A stretch of 64,000 nucleotides of DNA from Bradyrhizobium valentinum (lineage in GTDB: Bacteria; Pseudomonadota; Alphaproteobacteria; Rhizobiales; Xanthobacteraceae). The notes beneath the pieces are model-generated. The model did no database searches. It was given only the letters and a program-made list of their open reading frames with translations, and was not told the DNA's origin. Below, piece by piece: positions 42,461 through 53,189 of the stretch. The stretch is from assembly GCF_001440405.1 (NCBI RefSeq), contig NZ_LLXX01000119.1, forward strand, positions 283,696 through 347,695, in the 5' to 3' direction. The position numbers and the translations under genes are program-made. How positions within the stretch are numbered: position 1 is the first letter of the stretch; every line of letters starts with the position of its first letter.

Positions 42461-42496
42461 GCTCCATATCTGTAGTGAGCACTACAGATATGGAGC
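42461..42496. promoter_or_regulatory. Perfect 17+17 bp palindrome (TetR operator) overlapping the ribosome site
   Basis: GCTCCATATCTGTAGTG (42461-42477), AG, CACTACAGATATGGAGC (42480-42496): no mismatch in 17 bp arms with a 2-base centre. The right arm ends in GGAG (42492-42495), which is 7 bases before the ATG at 42503 and so is the likely Shine-Dalgarno of the efflux gene. Confidence 0.75.
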
Positions 42497-42502
42497 GCGC
42501 AA

Positions 42503-43744
42503 ATGCCCCCAACCGCCAATACCTCCCGTTCCGGCCGATTCCGACACGTTATCAGCGGCGTTGCCATCATCGGCGTCCTCGCAGCGGCCGGTTCGATCGC
42601 GAGCAGCCGCTATTTTCATGCGGCCCAGGCGACCACAGGGACCGCACCCGAGCAGGCCGTTTCCGTCACGATCGCGGTGATCGAGCCGCGTCGGACCGCG
42701 CTATGGGATGACTTCTCTGGACGTCTCGAAGCCGTCAACCGCGTCGAGCTCCGCCCACGCGTCGCTGGCGCGATCCTTTCGGCCAATTTTGCCGAGGGCG
42801 CGTTGGTGAAAGCCGGCGATGTCCTGTTCAAGATTGATCCCGCGCCCTACGCCGCCGAAGTGGATAAGGCGAGTGCGCAGCTCGAGGCGGCAAAAGCGCG
42901 TGCGATCTTCACTGCGAGCGAAGTCGAGCGCGGCGCGCAGCTCGTCGGCAACGCCGTCGTCACGCGGCGCGATTTCGATCAGCGCGAGAACGCCAATCGC
43001 GAAGCGATCGCAAATGTGAAGGCGGCCGAGGCGACGCTGCAGACTGCAAAGCTCAATCTAGACTACACCGAGGTCCGCGCACCCGTCGATGGCCGCGTCG
43101 GCAAGATCGAGGTGACCGTCGGAAATCTCGTGGCCGCAGGGACTGCCTCCCCGGTCCTGACCTCTCTGGTCTCTGTCAACCCGATCTATGCGAGTTTCGA
43201 TGCGGACGAAGAGATCGTGCTGCGGGCGCTGAATTCCATTGCAGATCGTTCGGGCAAGCGCGGCAATCTTGATCAAATACCCGTCGAGATGACCACCTCT
43301 GGCGGCACATCGGCCAAAGGCCATATCCAGTTGATCGACAACCAGGTCAATGGACAGAGCGGCACGATACGCGTCCGCGCGGTATTCCAGAACGAGGATG
43401 GACGCCTCATCCCCGGCCAGTTCGCGCGGGTGCGGATGGGCCAGCCTCAGCAACAGACGCTGGTGATGATCGACGAGCGGGCCATCGGTACCGATCAGGA
43501 TAAGAAGTTCGTTATGGTGGTCAGCGACGACAACCGCGCGGTCTATCGCGGAATAACGCTCGGCGGCGCCGTCGACGGGCTCCGCATCGTGACGGGGGGC
43601 CTAAAATCCGGTGACCGCATCGTCGTAAACGGCCTACAGCGGGTACGCCCGGGCGCGCTCCTGAAGACCGAAATTGCGGAGATGGGCTCGCGCGGACCGC
43701 AGCAAGCATCGAACGCCGGCAGCCGGCAAATCGTGCAGCGCTAA
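42503..43744 (+). CDS. RND efflux periplasmic adaptor (AcrA/MexA-like)
   Basis: 413 residues. A membrane anchor (HVISGVAIIGVLAAAGSIASS) and then the adaptor fold: lipoyl half-motifs (RVELRPRVAGAILSANFAEGALVKAGDVLFKIDPAPY), an alpha-hairpin with coiled coil (about 105-175), and the barrel VRAPVDGRVGKIEVTVGNLVAAG. No lipobox Cys is evident, so anchoring is by the N-terminal helix. It links the inner-membrane pump to an outer-membrane channel; no TolC-type gene is in the window. The pump gene follows after 26 bases. Confidence 0.9.
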   Translation: MPPTANTSRSGRFRHVISGVAIIGVLAAAGSIASSRYFHAAQATTGTAPEQAVSVTIAVIEPRRTALWDDFSGRLEAVNRVELRPRVAGAILSANFAEGALVKAGDVLFKIDPAPYAAEVDKASAQLEAAKARAIFTASEVERGAQLVGNAVVTRRDFDQRENANREAIANVKAAEATLQTAKLNLDYTEVRAPVDGRVGKIEVTVGNLVAAGTASPVLTSLVSVNPIYASFDADEEIVLRALNSIADRSGKRGNLDQIPVEMTTSGGTSAKGHIQLIDNQVNGQSGTIRVRAVFQNEDGRLIPGQFARVRMGQPQQQTLVMIDERAIGTDQDKKFVMVVSDDNRAVYRGITLGGAVDGLRIVTGGLKSGDRIVVNGLQRVRPGALLKTEIAEMGSRGPQQASNAGSRQIVQR

Positions 43745-43770
43745 CGACCGTCAGCGCTTGGGGCATAGCA

Positions 43771-46700
43771 ATGAATCTCTCAAAGTTCTTCATCGATCGG
43801 CCGATTTTTGCCGGTGTGCTTTCGATCGTGATCTTCCTGGCCGGCCTGATCTCGCTCTTTGCCATGCCGATCTCGGAGTATCCGGACGTTGTGCCGCCCT
43901 CCGTGGTGGTGCGCGCGACCTACCCCGGCGCCAATCCGAAGGTGATCGCGGAGACAGTGGCAACGCCGATCGAGGAGCAGATCAACGGCGTCGAGAACAT
44001 GCTCTATATGAGCAGCCAGGCAACCACCGACGGGGCGATGACGCTGACAGTGACGTTCCGCCTCGGCACCGATCCTGACAAGGCGACACAGCTTGTGCAG
44101 AACCGCGTGCAGCAGGCCGAGCCGCGCCTGCCGGCGGTAGTTCGCCAGCTCGGTATTATCACCAAGAAGAGCTCGCCCGACCTTACCATGGTCGTGCACC
44201 TGCTGTCGCCAAACAACCGCTACGACATGACGTATCTCCGCAACTACGCGGTGCTGAACGTCAAGGACCGCCTTGCGCGGATCGACGGCGTCGGTGATGT
44301 CCAGCTCTACGGTGCCGGCGACTACTCGATGCGCGTCTGGGTCGACCCGCAGAAGGCCGCCGAGCACGGCCTGACTGCAAGCGACATCGTGAGGGCGATC
44401 CAGGCGCAGAACGTTGAGGCCGCCGCCGGCGTGGTCGGCTCCTCGCCGAGCGTCAAGGGCATTGACCTTCAGATGTCGGTCAACGCCGAAGGCCGGCTCG
44501 CGAGTGATGAACAGTTCGGCGACATCGTGGTCAAGACCGGTTCGCGTGGCGAGGTGGTGCGGCTGCGCGACGTCGCGCGCATCGAATTAGGTGCGTCCGA
44601 ATACGGCCTGCGCTCGCTGCTCGACAACAAACAGGCGGTGGCGATCCCGATCTTCCAGGCGCCGGGCTCCAACGCGCTCCAGATCTCCGACCACGTCCGC
44701 GCCACCATGGCCGAGATCAAGAAGAACATGCCCGAGGGCGTATCCTATCAGATCGTCTACGACCCCACACAGTTCGTGCGCTCGTCGATCGAGGCGGTGA
44801 TCCACACGCTGCTGGAAGCGATCGCGCTGGTGGTACTGGTGGTCATCCTGTTCCTCCAAACCTGGCGGGCTTCCATCATTCCGCTCCTGGCCGTGCCGGT
44901 ATCGATCGTCGGCACATTCGCCGTGATGTACGTGTTCGGCTTCTCCATTAATGCGCTCAGCCTGTTCGGCCTGGTGCTCGCTATCGGCATCGTCGTCGAC
45001 GACGCTATCGTCGTGGTCGAGAACGTCGAGCGCAACATCGAGGCCGGGCTGTCGCCGCGAGACGCCACCTACCAGGCAATGCGGGAGGTCTCCGGCCCCA
45101 TCATCGCGATCGCACTGGTCTTGATTGCCGTATTCGTTCCCCTCGCCTTCATCTCCGGCCTCACCGGGCAATTCTACAAGCAGTTCGCGCTGACGATCGC
45201 GATCTCGACCGTGATCTCCGCAATCAACTCCCTGACGCTGTCGCCGGCATTGTCGGCGTTACTGCTCAAGGGCCACAATGAGCCCAAGGACAGGCTTACC
45301 CTCATTCTAGAAAAAGGGCTCGGCTGGTTCTTCCGCGGCTTCAACCGCGCCTTCGCGCGCGCCTCCGAGAATTATAGCGGCAGCGTGTCCAAAGTGATCT
45401 CCGGCAAGGCGGCGGTGATGGGCGTCTATCTGCTCCTGATCGGCCTGACCGCCCTGCTCTTCCAGCAGGTGCCGAGCGGCTTCGTCCCAGGTCAGGACAA
45501 GCAGTACCTCGTCGGCTTCGCACGCCTGCCCGACGGCGCCACGCTCGACCGCACCGAAGAGGTCATCCGCAAGATGAGCGACATTGCGCTGACGCAGCCC
45601 GGCGTCGAGAGCTCGGTGGCGTTTCCCGGCCTGTCGATCTCCGGTTTCACCAACTCCTCCAACGCCGGAATCGTGTTCTCTACCTTGAAGCCGTTCGACG
45701 AGCGCAAGGACCCCGCGCTGAGCGGCCACGCGATCGCGGCCGAGTTGAACAAGAAGTATGCCGGGATCCAGGAGGCCTTCATCGCCATGTTCCCGCCGCC
45801 GCCGGTCAACGGGCTCGGCACCATCGGCGGCTTCAAGCTCCAGATCGAGGACCGCGCGGGCCTCGGCTATGACGCGCTGAACGAGGCGACCAACGCGTTC
45901 ATGGCCGCGATGCAAAAGGCGCCGGAAATCGCCGGCGTCTTCTCGAGCTTCCAGGTCAACGTGCCACAGTTGTTCGCCGACATTGACCGCACCAAGGCCT
46001 TGCAGCTCGGCGTGCCCGTGACAGAGGTCTTCAACACGCTGCAGATCTATCTGGGCTCTTACTACGTCAACGACTTCAATAAATTTGGCCGCACCTATTC
46101 GGTCCGTGTGCAGGCCGACGCGCCGTTCCGCGCGCGGGCCGACGACATCAGGCAATTGAAGGTGCGCTCGTCTTCCGGCGACATGATCCCGCTCTCGGCG
46201 CTCTTGACGATTCGCCAGAGCGCCGGGCCTGAACGCGCGATTCGTTACAACGGTTTCTTGTCCTCCGACGTCAACGCCGCGGCAGCGCCCGGCTATTCCT
46301 CCGGCCAGGCTCAGGAAGCGGCCACGCGCATCGCCGCCGAAGTGCTACCGCCCGGCTTCGCCTTTGAATGGACCGACCTGACCTATCAGGAGTTCATCGC
46401 CGGCAACTCCGGCATCTGGGTTTTTCCACTCGCGATCCTCCTCGTGTTCCTGGTGCTGGCTGCGCTCTATGAGAGCCTGACCCTGCCCCTGTCGATCATC
46501 ATGATCGTGCCAATGGGGTTGCTTGCCGCGATGTTCGGCGTCTGGATGTCGAAGGGCGACAATAACGTCTTCACCCAGATCGGATTGATCGTGCTGGTGG
46601 GATTGTCTGCCAAGAACGCGATCCTTATCGTCGAATTCGCGCGCGAACTGGAGTTCGCAGGTCGTTCGCCGATCCGGGCAGCGATCGAGGCAAGCCGCCT

Positions 46701-46959
46701 GCGGCTGCGTCCGATCCTGATGACCTCGATGGCATTCATCATGGGCGTCTTGCCTCTGGTGCTCTCGACCGGTGCCGGTTCGGAAATGCGCCGAGCTATG
46801 GGCGTCGCCGTCTTCTCCGGCATGATCGGCGTCACGGTGTTTGGCCTCTTCCTGACACCCGTGTTCTATGTTCTGTTGCGCACCGTCACGGGACTGAAGC
46901 CACTGACCAACCATTCCGCCAGTGTAGCGACCGGTCATGCGCCGGAGCCCGGTCGCTAA
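43771..46959 (+). CDS. RND efflux pump, inner-membrane subunit (AcrB/MexB-like)
   Basis: 1062 residues, full length for HAE1-class pumps. Family features in order: FFIDRPIFAGVLSIVIFLAG (TM1), ATYPGANPKVIAETVATPIEEQINGVENMLYMSS (porter domain), the TM4 proton-relay pair in GIVVDDAIVVVENVERN, and the TM10-TM11 region GLSAKNAILIVEFARE with its Lys. HAE1 pumps export hydrophobic drugs, dyes and plant phenolics. No frame interruption. Confidence 0.93.
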   Translation: MNLSKFFIDRPIFAGVLSIVIFLAGLISLFAMPISEYPDVVPPSVVVRATYPGANPKVIAETVATPIEEQINGVENMLYMSSQATTDGAMTLTVTFRLGTDPDKATQLVQNRVQQAEPRLPAVVRQLGIITKKSSPDLTMVVHLLSPNNRYDMTYLRNYAVLNVKDRLARIDGVGDVQLYGAGDYSMRVWVDPQKAAEHGLTASDIVRAIQAQNVEAAAGVVGSSPSVKGIDLQMSVNAEGRLASDEQFGDIVVKTGSRGEVVRLRDVARIELGASEYGLRSLLDNKQAVAIPIFQAPGSNALQISDHVRATMAEIKKNMPEGVSYQIVYDPTQFVRSSIEAVIHTLLEAIALVVLVVILFLQTWRASIIPLLAVPVSIVGTFAVMYVFGFSINALSLFGLVLAIGIVVDDAIVVVENVERNIEAGLSPRDATYQAMREVSGPIIAIALVLIAVFVPLAFISGLTGQFYKQFALTIAISTVISAINSLTLSPALSALLLKGHNEPKDRLTLILEKGLGWFFRGFNRAFARASENYSGSVSKVISGKAAVMGVYLLLIGLTALLFQQVPSGFVPGQDKQYLVGFARLPDGATLDRTEEVIRKMSDIALTQPGVESSVAFPGLSISGFTNSSNAGIVFSTLKPFDERKDPALSGHAIAAELNKKYAGIQEAFIAMFPPPPVNGLGTIGGFKLQIEDRAGLGYDALNEATNAFMAAMQKAPEIAGVFSSFQVNVPQLFADIDRTKALQLGVPVTEVFNTLQIYLGSYYVNDFNKFGRTYSVRVQADAPFRARADDIRQLKVRSSSGDMIPLSALLTIRQSAGPERAIRYNGFLSSDVNAAAAPGYSSGQAQEAATRIAAEVLPPGFAFEWTDLTYQEFIAGNSGIWVFPLAILLVFLVLAALYESLTLPLSIIMIVPMGLLAAMFGVWMSKGDNNVFTQIGLIVLVGLSAKNAILIVEFARELEFAGRSPIRAAIEASRLRLRPILMTSMAFIMGVLPLVLSTGAGSEMRRAMGVAVFSGMIGVTVFGLFLTPVFYVLLRTVTGLKPLTNHSASVATGHAPEPGR

Positions 46960-47576
46960 TGCGGGGCACTATGGTCGAACGACGGACAGTGGTTGGCCGC
47001 GGCCGAACGTCGAGCGCCCATAGGTCGAGCAACGCATGCGAGCCGCGGGCCTATGGCGCGGGGCAGAACGAGCCGCGCACGATCGACGAATAGATCAATC
47101 TCGACGAGTACGACCGGCGTGTGTGCTTGCAGTACGGCTTGCGACCAGGCGGTGAGCTGCTTGCATTGACATTTCGGGGCCGCCAGCGAGCTCCAACCGC
47201 TACCGTCAGGAGTACGAAATCGCAGAAGATCGTAACTTGGCGTAGAAAATCGCGGCCCCGTGGTAGCGGGGGGCGCTACCGCCTTTCCCCACACCAACCG
47301 AACCTCCGATATCTTCTTCAATCTTCCGACTCATGGAACCGACCGAGCAGATCGGGACGCGGAACGCTCCGCACACGGCGAGCTTCTCCAAGGGCATTGT
47401 AGAACTGGGATGGCACCAGCTATAGCTGGCCGGGGCCGCTCTAGGATGGTACTGTCTTCAGGAGCTATTGAAGCTCCGAGACCGAGGATTTCGCTTACGC
47501 GATCAATCGCGGTCGAGAAAATGGCCCTCGAAGAGATGCACTCCACAGTCAAGCGGACGATCGCACCTGCGGTCGG
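46960..47576. other. 617-base region without a recognised gene
   Basis: Only short frames of unlikely composition occur. It probably contains the promoter of the dehydrogenase gene; I could not place -35/-10 elements with confidence. Confidence 0.4.
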
Positions 47577-50500
47577 ATGGCGCGGAAAATGGAGGACGTT
47601 ATGGCGTCCTGGCGTGACGACAGGGTCAGGGCAACCCTGATCCGCGATGCAGCGGGAAGCGTCCAGCCGGGCAAGACCCCCCGGACTTTTGCCGAGCTTC
47701 TGTTCTGCCACACCAATAGCGAGGATCTCACCAGCTACGATGCCGCGTCCCTCGCCTTCCTGGCGGAACAGGCTTGGGAGCATGTGCAGCAACGCGCGGC
47801 AGGCCGTGCCGATATCCGCGTCATCAATCCAATGATGCCGGACGGGCGCGAGATTTCCGTGCTCGAAGTTCTCAACGACAACATGCCCTTCCTCTTCGAT
47901 TCGACCATGGCGGAACTCGCCGAGCAGGGCATCGAAGTCACGCTGGTCGCCCATCCGATCATAGCCGTCGAGCGCGACGCGTACGGCAAGCTGATGCGCT
48001 TCCATGGCGAAACACTGCCCGAAGGGTCAGAGGGCGAGCGCGAAAGCCTGATCCATCTGCATATCGCCCGTCTCGACGCCGCTGACGACCGGCAGAAACT
48101 GATCGACGGCCTCACCAAGACGCTGAACGACGTGCGCGCTTGCGTGACCGACTGGCGAGCCATGCGCGCCCGCGTCGAAGGGGCGATCAAGACCTTGAGC
48201 TCCAATCCGCCGCCGCTGCCGATCGACGAGGTCGCCGAAGCCAACCAGTTCCTGCAATGGCTGTGCGCCGACAATTTCACCTTCCTGGGCCTGCGCGAAT
48301 ATCGCTTCTCGCCCGACAGCGCTGCGTCGGACGAGATCAGCAGCGGCGAAGGTCTCGGCATCCTGCGTGATCCTGATGTGAGGGTGCTGCGCCGCGGCAC
48401 CGAAATGGTGGTGATGACACAGGAAATCCGCGAGTTTATGCGCGAGCCGACACTCCTCATCGTTGTCAAGGCCAATGTCAGCAGCCGCGTCCATCGCCGC
48501 GTCCGGATGGACTACGTAGGCATCAAACTGTACACATCGGACGGCCGGCTCGACGGCGAACTGCGCCTCGTCGGTCTGTTCACCTCGGGCGCCTATACTC
48601 GTTCGGTGCGACAAATCCCCTACGTCCGCCACAAGGTGGCGCAGGTGCTCGAGCGCGCCGGCTTCGACCCCAACAGCCATTCCGGCAAGGCACTGCTGCA
48701 TATCCTCGAAGAATATCCGCGCGACGAGATCGTCCAGGTCGATATCGAGACGCTCTATAATTTCGTCATGGAAGTCCTGATGCTTTATGAGCGCCCTCGC
48801 TTGCGGGCGTTGGCACGAGCTGACAAATTTGACCGCTTCGTCTCCATCCTCGTGTTCATTCCGCGCGAGAAGTATGACACCGACGTACGGACGCGCGTCG
48901 CCGCCTTCCTGGCCCAGATATACAAGGGGACCTTGGCAGCCTCCTACGTGTCCTTCCCCGAAGGTCCGCTTGCGCGCGTCCACTACATCATCGGGCGCTA
49001 TGAAGGCGAAACGCCCGTCGTCGAGCGCGCCACGCTTGAAGGCGGGATCAGCGCAATCATCGCAACATGGGGCGACAAGCTGAAAGCCGCGCTTGCGACC
49101 ACCACTGACGGCATGCGGGCTCGCCTGCTCGCCAACCGTTATGCCCGGGCCTTTACCGGCGGCTATACGGAGATCTTCGATGCCTCACAGGCCATCACTG
49201 ACATCGCCACCATCGAAAAGCTCAGAGCTGCTCGTCCCGTGGCGCTTTCGGTCTACCGCATCGACGGCGACGATCCGACGCGTTTCGGCCTTAAGGTCTT
49301 TTCGCGCGGCACGCCGCTATCACTGTCCTATCGCGTCCCGGTAATCGAAAATCACGGCCTGCGCGTCGTCAACGAGCGTACCTACCAGATTACGCCCAGC
49401 GCCACGCCTGCACCCGCACCGGTTTGGCTACACGACATGACGATCGAGGCCAATGACGGCAAGCCGATCGTTATTACCGAGGAATTCGGCCGTCGCCTGG
49501 AAGCCTCGATCATGGCGGTGGTGGGCGATCGCGCCGAATCCGACGGATACAACGCCCTCATCCTGCGCACGCGCTTGAGCTGGCGCGAAGTTTCGGCCAT
49601 CCGCGCCCTCTCCCGCTATCTGCACCAGATCCGCGCTCCGTTCAGCCAGGACTATATGTGGGGGACGTTGCGCAAGAACAGCGCAATCACCACCAGCATC
49701 GTCGCGCTGTTCCAGGCTCGCTTCGACCCGCGGCTCGCCGCCACCACTGCCGAGCGCTCGGCGCGGGAGACGGCCCTCCTCGCCGAGATTGAGGAGCAGC
49801 TCAAATCCGTCGCCTTGTTAGACGAAGACCGCATTCTGCGCCGCTTCACCAATCTGGTGCAGGCCATCATCCGCACCAACCTGTGGCAAATTGGCCAGGA
49901 CGGACATCCGCGTCCGGTGATTTCCTTCAAGTTCGACGCCCGCAAAATCGATGACCTGCCGGCTCCGCGACCGCTCTACGAGATCTTTGTCTATTCGCCG
50001 CGTCTCGAAGGTATCCATCTACGTTTCGGCAAGGTCGCGCGCGGCGGCCTGCGCTGGTCTGACCGGCCGCAGGATTTCCGCACCGAGATCCTCGGCCTTG
50101 TCAAGGCACAGCAGGTCAAGAACGCCGTCATCGTGCCGGTCGGCGCCAAGGGCGGCTTCGTGCCCAAGCGCCTGCCGCCCTCCAATCGTGAGGCCTGGAT
50201 GGCGGAAGGCACCGAAGCCTATCGCATCTTCGTTCGCTCGCTGCTCGAACTTACCGACAATCTCGATGGCGATGCGATCGTGCCGCCCGACGACACCGTG
50301 CGGCACGACGAGGATGATCCGTATCTCGTCGTCGCGGCCGACAAGGGCACGGCGACTTTCTCCGACACCGCCAACGCGATCTCAGTCGAGAAGGGCCATT
50401 GGCTCGGTGACGCTTTCGCCTCCGGCGGCAGCCAGGGTTATGACCATAAGAAGATGGGCATCACCGCGCGCGGTGCGTGGGAAGCAGTCAAGCGCCATTT

Positions 50501-52418
50501 CCGCGAGCTCGGCACCGATATCCAGACCATGCCCTTCACCGTTGCAGGTGTCGGCGATATGTCCGGCGACGTCTTCGGCAATGGCATGCTGCTTTCGCCG
50601 GCGACAAGGCTGGTGGCGGCCTTCGACCACCGGGACATCTTCATCGATCCCTCGCCCGACCCTGCCATCAGCCACGCCGAGCGCCTGCGCTTGTTCAACA
50701 TGCCGCGGTCGAGCTGGCAGGACTACAACAAATCGCTGATCTCGCAGGGCGGCGGCGTGTTCTCGCGTTCGCTCAAGGCAATTCCGCTCGCGCCGGAAGT
50801 GCGCACCCTGCTGGATCTCGACAAGCCGCAGGCCACGCCTTTCGAGGTGATGACGGCGATTCTGAAGGCGCGCGTCGACCTGCTCTGGTTTGGCGGCATC
50901 GGCACCTATGTCCGCGCGTCTACGGAAAGCGACGATCAGGCGGGCGATCGCGCCAATGATCCGATCCGTGTTACCGGTTCTGACATCCGCGCCCGGGTGA
51001 TCGGCGAAGGTGCCAATCTCGGCGCGACCCAGCGCGGCCGCATCGAAATGGCGCAGAGAGGCGTCAAGCTCAACACCGATGCCATCGACAATTCGGCGGG
51101 AGTGAACACTTCCGACGTCGAGGTCAATATCAAGATTGCGCTGGCGCGTCCCGAACGCGAGGGACGCCTCAGTCCGAGTGACCGCAACAGCCTGCTTGCC
51201 GCGATGACCGACGAGGTCGGCACGCTGGTGCTTCGCAACAATTACCTTCAGTCGCTGGCGTTGTCGCTAGCCGAACGAAAGGGCGTGGCCGACAATGGCT
51301 TCCTTGCCCGCCTGATGCAAGCGCTCGAGCGGAGGGGCCTCCTCGACCGCGCCGTTGAGTTCCTGCCGGACGACGTCGCGATCGCCGCGCGCACCCAGCG
51401 CGGCCAACCCTTTACGCGGCCAGAACTCGCCGTCCTGCTCGCCTACGCCAAGCTTACCCTTTACGATGATCTGCTCGTCACAAGCGTGCCGGACGACCCT
51501 TATCTCATCGGCGAATTGTCAAAATATTTCCCGCACGAGATTCGAGACAAGTTCCCCGATGCCATGAAACACCATCGTCTGCGCCGGGAGATCATCTCCA
51601 CCAATCTTGCCAATGCCGTAATCAATCGTGGCGGCCCGACCTGCATCGGCCGCCTGATCGATGAGACGGACGCCGACGTATCCACCATCGCCATGGCCTT
51701 CGTGGCGGTGGAGGAATCTTACGGTCTCGAGCGGCTGAACAACGCGATTGATGCGCTTGACACGGAGATCAACGGTCAAGTGCAACTCGGCCTCTACGCG
51801 GCGATTCAGGATCTCCTGCTCTCCCGCATGATCTGGTACGTGCGCAACGTTGATTTCAAAGCCGGCCTGGACGCGGTCATCTCGCGCTTCGGCCCGAGTA
51901 TCCGAGAGATCGCCGCTGGGCTCGACAACGCCCTGCCGCAGGACTTGCAGGCTGGCCGCAGCAAGCGGCGACGGGACCTGGTCGATGCCGGCGTCCCCAC
52001 CGACCTCGCAAACGAACTCGCCGATCTCGACGCCTTGGTCTCCGCACCGGATATCGTGACTGTCGCCGAGCGCACCAGCCGCGCCATCGGCGACGCCGCC
52101 ACGACCTTCTTCGCTGCCGAGGCCCATTTCCACCTTCATCCCATCATCGTCGCGGCGCGCAGCGTTCCGGCAAACGATCATTTCGAACGTCTCGCCATCG
52201 ACCGCGCGATTGACCAGATCGCAGCAGCCGAAAGAAGATTGGCCGCGGATATGCTGACAACCGGCCAATGCGGCCAGCAGGCTACCGAGACCTGGCTCGC
52301 GGCTCATCCTCAGGCGACGCGCATCCGCCGCTCCGTCGAGGAGATCGCTGTCAGCGGACTGACGCTCGCCAAGCTGACTGTGACGGCGAACCTGCTGGGG
52401 GATTTGGCCAAGAGTTGA
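47577..52418 (+). CDS. Large NAD-dependent glutamate dehydrogenase
   Basis: 1613 residues, the size of the L_180 GDH class of Proteobacteria and Actinobacteria. Oxidatively deaminates glutamate to 2-oxoglutarate. Long N-terminal ACT-like regulatory regions (about 1-700) are followed by the catalytic core. The core has GGLRWSDRPQDFRTEILGLVKAQQVKNAVIVPVGAKGGFVPKRLP (substrate Lys region), then the Rossmann part with VAGVGDMSGDVFGNGML and IGEGANLGATQRGRIEM. The start at 47577 is tentative; GTGs or the ATG at 47589 could be used. Stands alone. Confidence 0.92.
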   Translation: MARKMEDVMASWRDDRVRATLIRDAAGSVQPGKTPRTFAELLFCHTNSEDLTSYDAASLAFLAEQAWEHVQQRAAGRADIRVINPMMPDGREISVLEVLNDNMPFLFDSTMAELAEQGIEVTLVAHPIIAVERDAYGKLMRFHGETLPEGSEGERESLIHLHIARLDAADDRQKLIDGLTKTLNDVRACVTDWRAMRARVEGAIKTLSSNPPPLPIDEVAEANQFLQWLCADNFTFLGLREYRFSPDSAASDEISSGEGLGILRDPDVRVLRRGTEMVVMTQEIREFMREPTLLIVVKANVSSRVHRRVRMDYVGIKLYTSDGRLDGELRLVGLFTSGAYTRSVRQIPYVRHKVAQVLERAGFDPNSHSGKALLHILEEYPRDEIVQVDIETLYNFVMEVLMLYERPRLRALARADKFDRFVSILVFIPREKYDTDVRTRVAAFLAQIYKGTLAASYVSFPEGPLARVHYIIGRYEGETPVVERATLEGGISAIIATWGDKLKAALATTTDGMRARLLANRYARAFTGGYTEIFDASQAITDIATIEKLRAARPVALSVYRIDGDDPTRFGLKVFSRGTPLSLSYRVPVIENHGLRVVNERTYQITPSATPAPAPVWLHDMTIEANDGKPIVITEEFGRRLEASIMAVVGDRAESDGYNALILRTRLSWREVSAIRALSRYLHQIRAPFSQDYMWGTLRKNSAITTSIVALFQARFDPRLAATTAERSARETALLAEIEEQLKSVALLDEDRILRRFTNLVQAIIRTNLWQIGQDGHPRPVISFKFDARKIDDLPAPRPLYEIFVYSPRLEGIHLRFGKVARGGLRWSDRPQDFRTEILGLVKAQQVKNAVIVPVGAKGGFVPKRLPPSNREAWMAEGTEAYRIFVRSLLELTDNLDGDAIVPPDDTVRHDEDDPYLVVAADKGTATFSDTANAISVEKGHWLGDAFASGGSQGYDHKKMGITARGAWEAVKRHFRELGTDIQTMPFTVAGVGDMSGDVFGNGMLLSPATRLVAAFDHRDIFIDPSPDPAISHAERLRLFNMPRSSWQDYNKSLISQGGGVFSRSLKAIPLAPEVRTLLDLDKPQATPFEVMTAILKARVDLLWFGGIGTYVRASTESDDQAGDRANDPIRVTGSDIRARVIGEGANLGATQRGRIEMAQRGVKLNTDAIDNSAGVNTSDVEVNIKIALARPEREGRLSPSDRNSLLAAMTDEVGTLVLRNNYLQSLALSLAERKGVADNGFLARLMQALERRGLLDRAVEFLPDDVAIAARTQRGQPFTRPELAVLLAYAKLTLYDDLLVTSVPDDPYLIGELSKYFPHEIRDKFPDAMKHHRLRREIISTNLANAVINRGGPTCIGRLIDETDADVSTIAMAFVAVEESYGLERLNNAIDALDTEINGQVQLGLYAAIQDLLLSRMIWYVRNVDFKAGLDAVISRFGPSIREIAAGLDNALPQDLQAGRSKRRRDLVDAGVPTDLANELADLDALVSAPDIVTVAERTSRAIGDAATTFFAAEAHFHLHPIIVAARSVPANDHFERLAIDRAIDQIAAAERRLAADMLTTGQCGQQATETWLAAHPQATRIRRSVEEIAVSGLTLAKLTVTANLLGDLAKS

Positions 52419-52538
52419 TGGGCGCGCTAGCTCTAACCCCAATGGGTCATGCACGACGCCGCTTAGTTCGATTCTGGAACGAGCTTCAAAGCTCCATTTC
52501 CAAACGCGCCTTACATAACGAACTCAGCAGCTTAAGTC

Positions 52539-52586
52539 CTGGCTGGGGCGGGAGGGATCGAACCTCCGAATGGCGGAATCAAAATC
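52539..52586 (-). repeat. Partial tRNA-Gln copy (distal att site)
   Basis: Identical over 48 bases to the 3' half of the tRNA-Gln at 58252-58326, including the encoded CCA, T-arm and anticodon loop. It cannot form a tRNA because the 5' half is replaced by unrelated sequence (AGTTTGATTATCC). Sequence on its left (52456-52538) is also loosely similar to 58140-58250. Confidence 0.8.
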
Positions 52587-53189
52587 AGTTTGATTATCCA
52601 ACAATTTCAAGGCGCATTTGGAGAAAAGGCTCAAAATGCCCTCTAGCGATTTCAATAGCTTGGCCGCCGTTTCCAAATAAGCAGCCGTCGCAGGGAATCA
52701 GTCTCGCAAAATCTGAGGCAACGGGTTGCGCGCATGCCGACCGCGAAGGTCACGGCGTCGACAGTACTTGCGAATTCGACCAGCATGCCGTCGCCCGTCA
52801 CCCGGCAGAGGTCGCCCGGGCGCGACAGGTAGGGGGCATTGACCTCTAACTGACCATCTCCCCTGCTCTCACGGATCTTGCTCGTACCGCCCCCGCAAAC
52901 TTACGCCGACCTCGTGTCTTCCCCAGAAGAGGGTCGAGATCTCTCGCGGGCCTGAGTCGACCAGCAGATCGGTCTAGTCTAGCTCACAGACTTTCCGCAC
53001 CATCGTGATCGATGCGAACCATCGGCGGGTCCCAATACGCCACGCAACCAAAGCCGGTTCCCGCTAATACCGTAGTATCCCTTGTGCATTCCGCAAGTTT
53101 CCTGTGTCTATGGCATGAAATTGGCATGACAGGGCGCAAGTTGGTCCGTAACCTTCGCGTTGGGCGTGCATCAGGGGGCAGGAACAGGG
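52587..53189. other. Region without a convincing gene inside the insertion
   Basis: Short frames only; nothing recognised. AGGAACAGGG near its end may be the ribosome site of the M48 gene. Confidence 0.4.

Noticed and set aside
47331..48005. Minus-strand 224-codon frame before the glutamate dehydrogenase
   Set aside because: Two-thirds of it is antisense to the dehydrogenase N-terminus and the rest is low-complexity.
52540..52586. A second tRNA-Gln gene
   Set aside because: The 5' half is missing and replaced by unrelated sequence; it is an att-type remnant.
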